A stretch of 64,000 nt of DNA from Chrysoperla carnea (lineage: Eukaryota; Arthropoda; Insecta; Neuroptera; Chrysopidae), in the NCBI RefSeq assembly GCF_905475395.1, contig NC_058337.1, positions 83,012,368 to 83,076,367 on the forward strand. The letters run 5' to 3'. Under the pieces are notes generated by a model, which was not told the origin of the DNA, made no database searches, and saw nothing but the letters and a program-made list of their open reading frames with translations. Positions 13,138 to 27,000 of this stretch are shown here, in pieces. The translations under genes were made by a program, and so were the position numbers. Each line of letters begins with the position of its first letter. The first letter of the stretch is position 1.

Positions 13138-13884
13138 TCCTGGTTATATTCCCTGAATATTCCGCGAAAGGACTACGAAACTTTCTACGTGTATTATCAT
13201 TACTTTAGATTAGAACTTCAATACATGACTACCGAGTGCCTCAGACAGGAGTCAGATAATAAAGTGCGTAATATCTTATCTCATTCATGTCAAATAAAAG
13301 ATAATCAATTTTTCCCGTGTAATAAAACCGAGCAGTAAAATGGTAAATACCATTATATGGGCAAATTGATTACTTTTTTATAGTGGGTCTGGTTTTAATG
13401 ATAAAACAATGAATTAAAAATATTTTTTTATTATGTTTATTTTTGCCCATATATATCAACTTATCATCTTCATAAACTACCCTTTAGTTTATACGAGGTG
13501 TGCTTATGAGGGTGGAAGTAAAGTGGAATGAACAGATTTTTTTTCTACTTAATAGAGATAGCTATAATGAGTAAGCCAGGTAATATTTATGTACCTATTT
13601 TTATTCATTTACAGTTGTAAATGACTGAAAAATTAATCATACTTTCAATCAAGGTTAGATATGAAATATTTATTATTTATTATTAAATGTTAAATTTAAA
13701 AAATTTTAAATATTTGAATGTCAATTCTATTGTAATGGATTTAATAGGACTATTAAGCAAAATTTTGTATATAGCATCAATTTAAGGATTTGTGGTTACC
13801 GGGAGCGTTGATGTGTGTATACTTTATGAAATTATAAAAGTCGCACCAGTTAAAACATTCTAAGCATAACATTACATGGGATGA

Positions 13885-14275
13885 GTATTCGTTGCGTGGG
13901 TAGTCATGGTAGGTACAATAAAATCGATGCCAGCGCTTCCAGCGAAATTATGGCGATAAAGGAGGCTGTTATGACTAATTTGCAATTCTTTACATATGTT
14001 AATCTTATAGAAAATGTCAAATTAAAATTATTGAAAAACACTAATTAATTAAACTTAATGCATTCAAAATTGTGAAAATAAGAAATCAAATTGCACAAAT
14101 ATTATTTTTCAAATGTAAATTATCATAATTATTTATTTAAATTTGTGAGACAATAATATTAAATTTTCAATATAAGTCATAAATGCAATTCATACAATTA
14201 TACATGCATCCATACAATTCTATAATTAAAGTAGTGTATCGTTACAATGGAAACGCTTCCAATAAAACTTACGCA
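13885..14275 (+). repeat. dispersed repeat (family F), plus-strand copy
   Basis: It matches the reverse complement of 23405-23780 nearly throughout. Shared blocks include TAGTCATGGTAG, AAAATCGATGCCAGCGCTT, TGACTAATTTGCAATT, CACTAATTAATTAAACTTAA, and TATAATTAAAGTAGTGTATC near the end. Just beyond it lies a small perfect hairpin, CACGTTGC/GCAACGTG, at about 14274-14297. It has no coding content. Confidence 0.75.
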
Positions 14276-14299
14276 CGTTGCGAATAGTTGCAACGTGTT

Positions 14300-15925
14300 T
14301 ACAATTGTGCAATTTTAATGAAAGAGAAATACCTACTTTGAACGATGCTCTGAATTTTAGATATCTGTTGATACTTTTCGGTGTTTTCAAACGTCTCTTG
14401 ATAGAATCTGTATAATGATCTGGACGTTGACATTTAAATTCACAAATAGTGAAATATTTGCAAAAAATTACCCTTCAAAATGTCCTTATTTCTTTTTTAA
14501 GTGAAATGTAGTCATAATCGATCAATACCATCGATACATTAAAAGAATTTTAAAATTATAGATTTCTCTTTCAACTTTAAGATACTGATCAGGTACAGTG
14601 AGAGAATAATTATTTACAATTATGATGGTCTAGAGACTTCAATGCGTGTATTAGACTATATTTTATAATATATAAACGTACATCATAAAGTTTCAAATAA
14701 AGTTCGCTTCTCGCAGCTTCAGGTATACTTGTAATCACCTGGTGATTCTTATTTATTTTTGATCTTATACAAGATGAATGAGTTCCATGGTTACCAGCAT
14801 ATAATTATTACTTAGGCTACGCTATAACAACCATAATCACCCATAGAAGGTGGACTTCAAGGCATACATCAAGTCGTTTTTATGTTTTTTTCCTCTATTC
14901 AGCTTTCATATGTAAGAACAAGCTCATACTCACCTAATTGTTAAACTTGTAAGTTCTAAGCGCACATATCGGTTTATATCCTCAATGTTCCGTCATCCTG
15001 GTTCCTTAAGTCTATTTTCTTCTGATTTCCTAGATACACCTATAAATTTTATTAGCTCTTAAAGGATTTTAAATATGGTCTAATGTGTTGGGCTTATGTT
15101 TCAATATTTCTTAAAGGATATTCAATTTTCTTTTTTCAATTTGAAAAGTTATGAAAAAATAGATTTTTAAGCGACATTCTCTGATTTTCAGCATACAATC
15201 CAGCATTATGAACGGATGGAAAAAATGAGTTTGGATAATTATAAAAATTTAAATATCATCGGTTGCAATGCGTACAACAAACAGTTTTCCTTATTAATTC
15301 TATTAAATATCCGCACCACTGTTTTCAGTACTGTTTACTCATTTGCCTACGTTAAACACAAGGACAGCTTACAAAGAGCATAAGGTTATGTTTGTGTTCA
15401 AACATGCTGTAAAGAAAATTAGAAAATTATGCGTTAGGTAGTAGAATTTGTTTATACAAAGTACATATTCAATTTAATCAATTGTTATTATTACAAAATA
15501 GAATCAATTCCCTTTCAATTCTCAATGAACTTTCATTATCAATGACCATGTTTTTATTTAAAAAAAAGTAATTTGATGAATTGCATTTTATAATTATTAC
15601 ATAACTGAATAAGTAGTAATAAATTCATAACGTAGTATTCCAACAACGATGTTTAGATTACACAAAAAAACATTGCCATTGTAATTATTTCTATAATAAG
15701 AGATTATCGATTAATAAACAACAAATAAATTTTATTCAAGAACTTTATTAAATATAATTCTGCATATAATTTTAATTAGAGATCAATTAAAATAAATATG
15801 TTTATAAAATCTAAAATAATTTTATTTACCTTAATATTTCCGGTAATTAACATATCAAATATTATTTTCTGTTTGCAAACAAATAATTAACTCAAAATAT
15901 TGTAATAAGGTGCGCACTTTTATAG
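14300..15925. other. gene-free AT-rich stretch
   Basis: Nothing recognisable as a gene, RNA or known repeat was found between the family F repeat and the repeat at about 15940. Confidence 0.55.
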
Positions 15926-15939
15926 TTACATACACCATG

Positions 15940-16095
15940 ATTTTTTCACCCCTGAACTAAAAAAGGGGGTGTTATAAGTTTGACCGCTATGTGTGTGTCT
16001 CTGCGTGTTTACCTGTCTGTCGCATCGTAGCACCTAAACGAATGAATCATTATTTGTTTTATATTTTGAATTTGGTAAGAGCGTAAGCACTTCTG
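15940..16095 (+). repeat. dispersed repeat (family C), plus-strand copy
   Basis: It contains AAAAAGGGGGTGTTATAAGT, TTGACCGCTATGTGTGTGTC, a (TCTG)-like stretch and TCGTAGCACCTAAACG. The same string of blocks is found reversed at about 34010-34115 and, more diverged, at about 33440-33590. This is a short interspersed insect repeat of unknown class, with no coding potential. Confidence 0.65.
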
Positions 16096-16139
16096 TAAAA
16101 TATAATGTAATGAGTGATAAGCCATTTATCGGCAAATCA

Positions 16140-16545
16140 AACAAATAAATAAATAAATAGTACGATTTTTCTGGTCTCAAAATAGGCTTCAGTTTCGGTG
16201 ATTACCCCTTCATCGACGCTAAATCTCTTACCAGCGAATATTATCTTGAAGTCTTAGAATAGGAAAAAGTAGCTTAAGGCCAAATCTGGAGAATACGGTG
16301 GATGTGGAAACAATTTGAAGACCAATTCATGAAATTTGATTATCGTTTTCATTGTTTTTTGACACGGTGCATTGTCTTGATGAAACAGCAAGTTGCTTCA
16401 CTCAAATTGATATATCTCACAAACTAATAGTAGGAAAGCTGTCCAATATGCACATGTCTTTTGAAGGCTAGGGTTAACTAAAAATCATTTGGATCGCCAT
16501 CTATGTGTCAGCCCACGAACTTATCAGCCCACCTAATACAAACGG
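16140..16545 (-). mobile_element. second mariner remnant, internally deleted
   Basis: On the minus strand, mariner transposase motifs can be read: LFHQDNAPC (the second catalytic Asp) near 16366-16387, then HPPYSPDLALSYFFLF near 16277-16304, then GKRFSVDEGVITETEAYF. The third catalytic position, Asp in the usual SPDLAPSD, reads Tyr here, and a stop follows in FLF*DF. The coding stretch ends near 16400 and is joined directly to what looks like the element's 5' untranslated end (GATAAGTTCGTGGGCTGACA on the minus strand). The first two thirds of the gene are therefore missing. It is dead and differs in sequence from the 4841-5351 element. Confidence 0.75.
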
Positions 16546-19275
16546 CGACGTTGTTCAATTTACCCATATGCTGTGACCATTATTATATATTTGCTTCAGT
16601 TACGCTAATATAACTTTTTAGATAACTATATTTTTTCTCTTTCTAAAATATCTTTATCTTTGTTAGAAGTACCTTAATCTGATATCATATAGAAAATCGT
16701 AACAATCTTACATTTAAAGGTTTTTTCTTTTTATCGACACTAATTATAAGCGATAATTTTTTCAATTTGCAACATTCCGTTGAAAGAATCTATATTATCG
16801 TAGCGCTAAGAAAGCATATACGCATAATACGTATTTGTTCTAAATTCTTGAACCCTAAATTTTATACAGTTTGTAATAAATTAAGGAATTTGTAAATTTC
16901 GAGCAATCTTACGAACCCAATCTAGTAAATTTTTATTTTAAATTTCTTCATTAAAATAAATCCATACTTAATTAGACTTAGATGAGTGAACTGAGCCCGG
17001 AATGTGCATTAAACTGTATTTAAGTCAAAATCAGGCTAGAAAGTATAAATGTCTCACTTGTAACTAATCTTCAACCTTTTATGCCAATTAGAAAATTTTT
17101 TTATTTTAATTGTTCAATCAAATTCTCGTGAAATTCATGTGATTCATGATATATTTCCTTAACATAAAAATTTTTAATTTATTTCAAGAATTAATTTTTA
17201 ATACGAACCATACAAAATATTTTCAAATTAATTTGAACTATTTAAAAAATTAATTTGAATTATTTTAGAAACATGAAACAATACAATTAAATTATTTGTT
17301 ACCTACATTAAAATTAATTTCACTTTATATTATGACTAACACTATTCATTATAAATGAAACCTGTTAAAAAATAAATGATAGGAATTGCATCTTTTTTTT
17401 TAAGCAAAAAATCTTTTTTAAAAATTCGTTTGTCAAAAGACTTTATAATTTTTAAAGTTGTAGATACTCTTTTAGGTGTAAGTTATAAGGTGGAAAAGGG
17501 AATATTGCACTGGGTTGTTGGTACTAAAATTTTTAAAAATATTCAACTATGAAGAAAATGTAATGGAAATTGTTGTCTTTATTTTTATTAGATAGTTCTC
17601 TTTTTGTGGCCCTCGAAAATGTATTATTTGGCTATATTTAATTACTTTTTCAATTTGTAATATAGATTGAAAATATATATTGAGATGACGATATACATAT
17701 AAATCAGAATATAATGCGAATATTATGTTTATTTATCCGCCTATCAAAATGGAAAGGAATCCGACAGTCAATATACTAAAAATTAAAATTTATGGACAAC
17801 CTGTTCTTTAGAAGGCAAAATGATTTTTGCATTTGTTAATTATTTTTCTTATTTGTGTGCCTACTAAAAGCAATAACCAAAAGATGTTCTGGCTTTAGTG
17901 TTACTGGTTAAAAGAAAGTTATCTGTTTTTCGCTACTTAAAACACTTCAGTTTTTTATACCAAAAAACATACGTTAAATGGATTGTTTTTTTGGAGAAAC
18001 TTTATTATTTATGGCAACAAAATTATATCATAATACTTTACCATCATTAAAGAGTATAACAAACTTTATTATTTATTTTTTCGACTTAAAATAAATCTCT
18101 AAAATAAAGTGCGAATCGGTTCCCATACAAGATCTCGTTCAGTGGTCAGAAACAAAAAAATTCTAACAAAATTCTGATAGGTATGCCGTCTTCTAATTAT
18201 TTTCTGTTAATATTAATCATAATTAGTAAAACAAATCAAAATTGAACATGTTTTTGTGAAAAAGAAAAAAAAATTTTTTGGCAAAAAATTGATATAAAAA
18301 TGACAATAAAAAATTTATTTGGCATAATTTTATACACTTAGGGCCTTAATTATTTCTATTATTTTTAACAATTTGTATAAAGATTCAAATCGATAGGTTA
18401 AGTAGTTTAGTTTTTTAAGAAGGGTGAGAACCGATTTGTATATCCACATTTCGAGGAAAAAGGGTTTAAAATATTTTTTTGTAAATAATCAATATACTTA
18501 ACTATCATTATCGATTCTTGTATCATAATAACAAGCTAACAATTGTTTCATTTTTTTGTTTTATACTTATAAATTTATATATATTATTTATAACTAAAAA
18601 ATATTACGAATTTTGCTCTATAATTTTAAAGTGAATTTCTAAATACATTAAATAATAAAAAAACACAAAAAAAATTAACTGGAAAAACCCCCTTAAAGAT
18701 ATTTTATACAAGCTATCTTCGGATATAAAAAATTCCAGTCAAGTCAGTTTTTCCAATATTTTTGGCTGTGGCCTATCCAAAACGACACATCGAATATTGA
18801 AGACAATTATCAGGATAAACATATAACAGTATTAACTTAATTTAATTATTGTTATTATTACTGCTATTTAAACAATTTGTTAATCATAAGCCATTATTAT
18901 GAGGCAGATAATAATCAAAAATTATTTTTGTATTTATGGATGGACACACTAAAATTATGAAATATTTACTCAAACTATCACTTTAACAAAAATGCGTATT
19001 GAATTCATAATTAAATTGATAATTATAAATTTATAAAGTATATAATTTTAGAATATTTGGTCATCGATTTGATTATATGTCATATAGGTAGGTATTTAAA
19101 TATTTAAATAATTCGAAATCAACAAAATTTGATTTTTTTTTGTAACATTGATGTGATAGAACATTTTTTTTTTGAGGTGATAAATGCGAATTCAATTTCA
19201 GAATTTCTCTTATACAAAGGTTTTCGAAATATTTTTACCTAAAAAAGAGAAAAATCCATTTTTCCGTTCTATTCG
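16546..19275. other. gene-free AT-rich stretch
   Basis: No gene, RNA or classifiable repeat was seen. A diverged inverted pair (GAATCGGTTCCCAT near 18113 and GAGAACCGATTTGTAT near 18426) hints at an old inverted repeat about 320 bp long. I do not claim it as an element. Confidence 0.5.
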
Positions 19276-19800
19276 AAATTCCGTAACGCCACTATGTAAT
19301 TCGTTTCTCATATGGAAATTGGAAGACTTCTTTTTCCTTCCTTCTTTCTTTAAAATACTTTTTGAATCCTTCCGATATCTCTTTTTCACTTTCAGAAATT
19401 GTATAATTAGTTAAAATACACATTATATTACTGCTTATATAAATATTTAGGTATAATTCATTAATTCTACTTATGTATTACTTATTTATTTTATTTCCTG
19501 GCAAAAAGGTTTGGAAAAATTCAAAATGACTTAAAAGGTAGTGAAGGAAATTCACTGATGGCGTATAACTTCGAATTAAAGAGAAAAACAAGTTTTTTCC
19601 ATATTACGAGGCAAATATCTCGAAAACGTGACGTGATGAAGAAATTTTGCGCTCAAAATCGTATCTAGCACGTTAAAAATCTTTAAAAAAATAAACTCAT
19701 GCTTCTGTTAAAAATTTGTGTTGACCAGTGAATTACCAAAAAGATACCGAGAAATATATCTCTTTTAAGTGTACGTCAATTTCGGAAATTGTTGTTTGCA
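19276..19800 (+). repeat. dispersed repeat (family E), copy 1
   Basis: It shares an ordered series of blocks with 54129-54560 in the same orientation: GTAACGCCACTATGTAATTC against GTAACACTACTATGTAATTC, then CTCATATG-AAATTGGAA, TTTAAAATACTTTTTGAATC, TCTCGAAAACGTGAC, AGCACGT-AAAAA-CTTT, and GACCAGTG. The second copy abuts the right end of the 8.5-kb transposon. Not coding. Confidence 0.7.
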
Positions 19801-20954
19801 TTCACTATCATGCAATAAATGAATTTTTTTAAACAAAATACCTATATAAATTCGTAATTTCAACTTTCGAATGATGAGACCAGGCAGGTTTCAGTGCGGC
19901 CATTATTTTATAATATACAACATTTTTAAATCCAAAAGTATCATTTTTGCTTTGACATTGAATAACTCGATCAAAAAGGCTTGTATTTTAATGTTTGAAT
20001 GTGTATCTGAATAATTTTCGGAATTTTTGTACGCTTCCAACCTTTATACATAAAGGGTTACATTTCGCACTCTTTCAATGTGCAATACAAAAAGGTATTT
20101 TCAAAGCCGGTTTATTCAATGTCAACACCAACTAGTCGTGTTTCTTTTGCAATTGTTGTGTTAAATTCAACAATAGTGGCTAGGACTACGGAGAATGAGT
20201 TTTAGACAAGCTAAGTATTCCTCTGGTAAATATATATAAGAACATTTTATTTTTGACTAATTAATTAGCTTTATAATTCCTTACATTTGACACAAATCCT
20301 TTAATGTTACATTAAGAATTATAATTCACGAATTATTCTTTTTCTTGCTCAACTTTGACTCTCGCTTCACGTGAGCTTACATTCCATATTCTGTTCCCCA
20401 TAGAAAACTACAAATATTTTCAAAAACCCCAAGCAAAATGCAAGTGAAGTATGGTCTTTTCTTGTATGTTAAACATACTTCGAGTTTTATAAAAATTTTC
20501 GGTGGTTTATGAAGACTTCGGTGAAGGGGCTGGGAAGTATTTCTTATTTCTCAACTTTCGCAATTTTTTTGACGATTCTGTTAGAAGAAACATACAAATT
20601 CCGCATTTTACTTTAGTCTTTCTCTGAGCATCCTAGTTTCCATTTTGATTTTTTTGATAGTGGAAGCTTTGGGAAGTGACAAGCTCTTACGGTTTTCTAG
20701 CCTTACAGGGCTCGCCTACCATAAAGTTTTTTTACCTGTTTTTAAACTACGATAAATAGTTTTCGAGCTATTGGAGTGTCTAGCTAACTTGAGTCTTAAG
20801 CAAACAAGCGACACAAAATTTTTGTTTATAACAAAAAATAGCAAATAATTTACAAAAACTTTACCTATAAATTTTACTGGCGTTTGATAAAGAAGCTCAG
20901 ATATCTTGAGTGACCTTGGATGATATACTAATCTTGCTGTAATAACGTATATCA

Positions 20955-21430
20955 CTACATATTATAAAACAATGTCGCTTTTTCTGTCCCGATGTCCCTA
21001 TGTCCCTTTGTACGCTTAAATCTTTGAAACTACGCAACGGATTTTGATGCGGTTTTTTTAATAGATAGAGTGATTCAAGAGGAAGGTTTTTATGTATAAT
21101 ACATCCATATTATAGTAGAGTAAGGGGTTGAAAGGGATATGCTTCAAAAACTAAAAAAGTTGTGCATCGATTAAGCTCAAATATTGACACGATATACAAC
21201 CAGCTTCAAAGATCTATTGTTTTTATCTACTTTTAACCTTCGGAGGGTAGAAAGGTTTAGCGAGAAAGTGGGAAGGAATTATCGAATATTTACAAATATA
21301 CCTAAGTGGGGTATCAAATAAAAGAGCATGACGTGTACATTACAAAACTGTTATCCCACGCAAGGAAATGTGGAGGGAGGGGTGCAAGTGGGGATGTTGC
21401 CCAGCAAAGCGGGTAGTTCACAGCTAGTTA
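20955..21430 (+). repeat. common insect-type interspersed repeat
   Basis: It opens with CTTTTTCTGTCCCGATGTCC, then ACTACGCAACGGATTTTGAT and ATAGATAGAGTGATTCAAGA. It ends with the block at 21238-21430 (CCTTCGGAGGGTAGAAAGG through CAGCAAAGCGGGTAG), which recurs inverted at 22938-23130. Similar sequences are widespread in insect genomes, from memory. The element class is not resolved. Confidence 0.7.
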
Positions 21431-21501
21431 TTGTATATTATTATGTTGGCACAGGAAAATATGGAATTATATAATTAGCAATAAACCAATATCAATTAAA
21501 C

Positions 21502-21508
<7 letters not shown>

Positions 21509-21588
<80 letters not shown>
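21509..21588. repeat. (TA)n microsatellite
   Basis: About 40 uninterrupted TA dinucleotides. The frame made of repeated Ile-Tyr across it is a translation artefact. Confidence 0.95.
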
Positions 21589-21594
<6 letters not shown>

Positions 21595-22937
21595 CATATT
21601 CTGTGTATAGTATTCTAGCTGATATCCATCCACTTCGCACGGCCATTTTACACTTTAAAAGTAAAGTCGATACTTCTCTTTTCCGCACATTTCGACCCTT
21701 TTTTTTAATAATTTCATGCATTTTATTATTTTGCCAAGAGAATGGTTACCATTTCGACAGTTAAATTTAGGACTGTAGACTTGGGAATATTTATACAAAC
21801 TTTAATTCCTTTTTTCATCAAAAATTTAGTTAAATTTCCAAATATCCTTCTTTATACATAAACTACAGAGATGTCTTTTGTAACATCGCTTTATAAGATA
21901 TTAGTTTCCAGATAACTTTTTATACATTTTTTAAATGATACAAAGACCTTTTTAATGTCAATCAAAAAAAATCATCAAAATGGTACTGTTTTTCATCATA
22001 TTGTTCAAATCAAATATTTCTTAGTGTTTACTCGACGCTGGAACTGGCAAAAATGGTTAAACTTACATAAATAAAACGTAGTAGAGCCAGTTTAAATGAG
22101 CGTATTAATTACAAAATGTTAAAAGGAAAGAAACAATTAAGTTTTTTTTTCTCCATATTGTCATGTGCATATTAATTGAAATAGAATATGCGAAGAACTG
22201 TTATATATACATAATAATGTAGTTATGGGTAATCTAGACTTGTATATTGAAATTTATGTAATTGAATTATGTTATAAAGAACTGTTTTAATTATAATAAA
22301 TTCTTAGTGGAATTCTTTTGATTGATTTACAATAATAATAGTAATAATAATAATAATACTATAACCTATATCGATCAAGTATTTATTTGTGTTTGTTGAC
22401 GGAAATGAACAAATCTACATTACATCATACTTGTATTCAATTTTGATCGATTTTTGATTTATTTGAGAATGACTTTTTTATTAACAAAAAAGTATTTTAT
22501 AATTTTTATTTATTTTAAACAAAATTATGTTTATTATATACAAAAACTTTTGATGTATTGTAAATTTGCAAAGCACGAAATGTCTTTTTACCCGGCAGTC
22601 AAAAAGTGGTAATGTTTTTCGCGCGTATCTTGTATGTTGTATATATGTATGTTTGTTTGTAAATTTCTTTATTACCTTGTGCCTTCCAAACGGCTCGATG
22701 GATTTCGACAGTTAATGTATCGTTAAGGTATATCAACATATTTTTTTGAAAAACAAAACCAAAATGGCAGATTTTTGTCGCGAAATAGTACTTATTACAT
22801 TAATTAAAAGAAATAACCAAACCTATCTAGAAGGTTATCAAAATAAAGAAAATTAAAAGATGATAACAAAAATATATTTAAGTTATACCTATGTTTAAAG
22901 TAGGAATAATAAATTAGTTCAAAAAATGTTTATATAA

Positions 22938-23780
22938 CTAGCTGTTACCCGCCCGCTTTGCTGGGCAACATCCCCACTTGCACCCCTCCCTCCACATTTC
23001 CTTGCGTTGGATAACAGTTTTGTAATGTACACGTCATGCTCTTTTACTTGATACCCCACTTAGGTATATTTGTAAATATTCGATATTTCCTTCCCACTTT
23101 CTCGCTACACCTTTCTACCCTCCGAAGGTTAAAAAAATTTCTAAATGTAATTTAAAACATTCTGACCACGTTTTGAACTATTAAAAGTCATAATTGAAAA
23201 ATATGAATTTTTTATTCATGAACACCCCCGCAACCCCCGTTGTGGGTGAAATTTCGTAAAATCCGTTCTTAGCTGACCTCTACTTGGCAAAAGGAATATT
23301 CCTCCCAAATTTCCAGTCTCTAGGTCTTATAGTTCCAGAGATATCGTGATGAGTGACTATCTATCTATCTATCTATCTATATCTATTCGCTCCGAGCGTG
23401 AATTTCGTTTCCATGACAACGATACACTACTTTAATTATAGAATTAATGGATGCATATATAATTGTGTGGATTGCATTGAAAACTTACATTTAAAATTTA
23501 ATATTCTTGTTTCACAAATTTAAATAAATAATTACGATAATTAACATTTGAAAAATAATATTTGTACAATTTGATTTCTTATTTTCACAATTTTTAATGC
23601 ATTAAGTTTAATTAATTAGTGTTTTTCAATCATTTTAATTTGACAGTTTCTATATCATTAACATGTAAATAATTGCAAATTAGTCATAACAGCCCACTTT
23701 ATCTCCAATTTTTCACTTAAAGCGCTGGCATCGATTTTATTATCCCTACCATGACTACGCACACAACGAATAGAAAGTCT
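22938..23780 (-). mobile_element. composite dispersed repeat with inverted partners
   Basis: Segment 22938-23130 is the reverse complement of 21238-21430. Segment 23405-23780 is the reverse complement of 13885-14275. Between them lie typical insect repeat text (TTGTGGGTGAAATTTCGTAA...TTCCAGAGATATCG) and a (CTAT)n microsatellite at about 23357-23385. Together they may be one element of about 840 bp whose parts are scattered elsewhere. It has no protein-coding remnant, so a non-autonomous element of unknown class is likely. Confidence 0.6.
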
Positions 23781-23860
23781 CCTATATATTTATAGATAAG
23801 AAGGATTTTTTGTGCCGAGTCACTAAAAATACAGAAAGAAAATAAATAATTAATATAATC

Positions 23861-24064
23861 AAAAACTCAATTGCGTTAAATAAAACCTAAAAGAAAGAAA
23901 CAATTTCAGAAGCTTAAATAGCGACTTAAACTGTCGGGTCCATTAATGTGTAGACTGACTCAAATCATCTCAATAATGGGCCCCGACTGTTAAAGTCGCT
24001 ATGTAAAGTATACTGGACTTGTTTCTTTTTTTTCAGATTTTATTTAACGCAGTTGGGTTTTTAA
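23861..24064. mobile_element. foldback MITE (family G), complete copy
   Basis: Two arms of about 85 to 90 bp are reverse complements. The left arm starts AAAAACTCAATTGCGTTAAA and runs through AGCGACTTAAACTGTCGGG. The right arm runs from GGGCCCCGACTGTTAAAGTC to TTTAACGCAGTTGGGTTTTT. A spacer of about 25 bp separates them. There is no ORF. A lone right arm of the same family lies in intron 13 of the protease gene (61071-61155), so the family is mobile and multicopy. Confidence 0.8.
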
Positions 24065-27000
24065 TTTTTATAAATTATTAATTTTTTATATTTAACATTT
24101 TTGTTCAAATTAGATACTTTGAATTTAATTATTATGAAAATGATATCTAGAGCTTTACAAAAATTATTTGATGCAACGTTTTGCATATTTATTTTTTGAT
24201 AAATGAGATAGAACTTTCGATTGAAGTCGAAAAATTTCTTAATAGGCAATTTTTAAACACTTGCAACGTCAGAATGCTAACTTTGAATGGGATGAGTTGA
24301 TGAATATAAGTGATATTTTGATCATCACTCGTTATTGAGTTTCAAAATTGGATAATTTTTTATTCAAATTAAAATGATCAGGAGCCACACTAAAAATTTT
24401 ATAAAATAATATCAATTTTACTGTGGGCCCTAAAGGTAATATATTTCAACAAAATTGGTATACCTATTGTGTTTTAAATGGTTTTTTTTTTATCTACTAT
24501 CGAATATTTAGACTCTTCTTGTTAAGAAAATAGTCAATTCCCAATTGTAACCAATTAGCATTTATCTTACTTGTTAAATTTATGCTCTCAAAAAATATTT
24601 CTTAATTACCCAGTTATAATAACTAAAAATATTAATATTTCATGGAACCATATTATATAAATGAAACTAATAATTAGTAATTGTTCTTTAACCTTGTCAA
24701 ACATTAATCGAGCCTTAGGCTTTTAACAAACACTTAACAAGAATGTGATAGATTAAACTTGGAAAATAACTTTGTGATGATAAATTTTGTTGGGTGGTCT
24801 TCATAAAATATTTCATGGAAGCTTAAAAATGAGTTCTTCTTATATACCTTATGATTTTAATTAATTTACTGGAATCAATTTTTTTTGGCTAAAATGTTTC
24901 AACTAGGTTCTCTTTCCTCTGATCATAAAGCATCTCAATATGAATATGATATCAAATCTTGCTGACATTTACTAATAATAATATAATTCGATATTGGTTC
25001 ACGCCCTAGGCAAAGGTTTTTACATTTATTATAGTAAAGTGTCATTGATACGCGTAATGCTCATCATTAAAACGAACCACCTTTTAAATTTTTGTGATAT
25101 ATTCTGATGCCGTTTTGAATAAGAGATACAAAGCCCGTTTATATCAAAAATACTATTAAAAGTTGAAGAAAAAATAACAATAGCATAGCAAAAGTCTACC
25201 ATCTAAAATAAAAAACCAGTTTTCAAATTAAAAAAATTTGACTTCAACTCCGAACAATGAAAACTTTAATTTGGACTTTTATAGGAGGATATCTCTGTGT
25301 CAAAAAAAAAACACGGATTTACATGGAGTATACATACAAAAATATATGGTTTTTGTGACACAGAGTAACCTTAGATATATATTTAGCACCCTTATGCAAA
25401 ACTACACATCATTCATGTTAAAAATTGAAAATTATTTAAATTTTACGTAAAATTTTATGTCAATTACTCTCGTTTTCAGTGAACTTATTAATGTATAGTT
25501 GGTTTGAAAAACCAATGAATTTCATGTAATGTATTTTTGTGTATATAATTATATATTATCAAAGATAATAAATGAGAACTCTAGGATATTTCGTATTAAA
25601 TTTAGAGTTTTTACCCAAATTTCTATATTAATTTTTGTATTATATAGATACGTATTTCGACTAACAATGTAGTAATCGCTAGTATGAATTAGGTAGCCGT
25701 TATTACCCTTTTACTCTCATAGTGTGTGTTACCCGCTGCTAATTTGGGAAGAGTCGGCACATGAGTGCAGTCGAAATTTATTTTTGCAAGTTGTTTTAAT
25801 ATTCTAGGTAAAAAGTCAACGGGATTATATCTAAGGTTGCCAACTTTTTTTGACAAAAAAATGTAATATTGTTTTTATAAGAAAATTTAAAGTATTTGGA
25901 AGGAAAAAATTCGCTACAAACGTATTTTGAGTGCTTTTCGCACCTGCTTACTATTCTGTTCGATGATCTGTTCCTCTTTTCTCACCACTTCAAATTATCG
26001 AATAATCATTATCGAAAAAACTCTCTGAGTGAAAGCTAAAGAGGTAGGAATAGAGAGTAAATAGGACATAATTTTTTTATATTTGGTAATCTATTTATTT
26101 TTATGCAAATGTTTAAGGTAAATTTATCGAAAATAAAGTAGGATGCGTTATTATAAAGTATAGTACACAACCCTTCTTATATCATGGTTGGTAAGCACGT
26201 CAACATCTTAAGCCCCAAAAGATTATTCATGGGAGTTTTATCTGTTTGGTTGGCCCCAATATAGCCCTTTATTTGTCTCTGAACCAATAACTAACCAATT
26301 TTGACTTTCAGTAATTGTTTGTTTGAACAATTTTAATATCAATACTCATTATAGGAATTAATGATTTAATAACAAGGGGAGGTATACACAGACGTACGTT
26401 AACAAATTCAACTAAAAATATCTAAAAAATATTCCGGCCCTAGGAACTCGATCCCGGCTCACTTGTACCATGTCTGAGATTGATTTAAAAAATGATACAA
26501 TTGTTCAGGGTACCTATTGTCCAAAACAATAAACGCTAGTCTTTTAAGAATATTTACTAAGAAGCAAAGATGGATTTGCGTAAGTTTACAAAATATTAAA
26601 AATATTTCAAATAATTGAGTTTGTTGAGATATTTTTCATATCTGATTTTAATGCTAATATGTTGAATTCAACTTAGTTGGTAGAAGACCAGAAAAGGTCT
26701 TCTTCGATATTCTCTAGTATAAAATTTTAATACGATTCTATGTGTAATCGTCGAAATTGTAGGCTTCATTAATTTGTTGATATTTCTAAACCAACTATAA
26801 CGAGTATAGTATAATACATTGTACAGTTCTAGTTAGCTTGATATGTCGTACGGCAATGCTATTCTAATATTAAGAATAACTACCTACAATAAATAAATAT
26901 ATGCATATGAATAATAATATATGTATCGTAGTGGGTAATACACACAATAAATAAAATAGGGGGCACAGCCTTGTTCGAGGACATATGGGGCGAAGAAAAA

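Noticed and set aside
21467..21721. Minus-strand frame with a long Ile-Tyr run
   Set aside because: Translation of a TA microsatellite. The same applies to both strands at 55342-55641.
23357..23385. (CTAT)n array as a possible CRISPR-like or regulatory repeat
   Set aside because: It is a plain tetranucleotide microsatellite inside an interspersed repeat.
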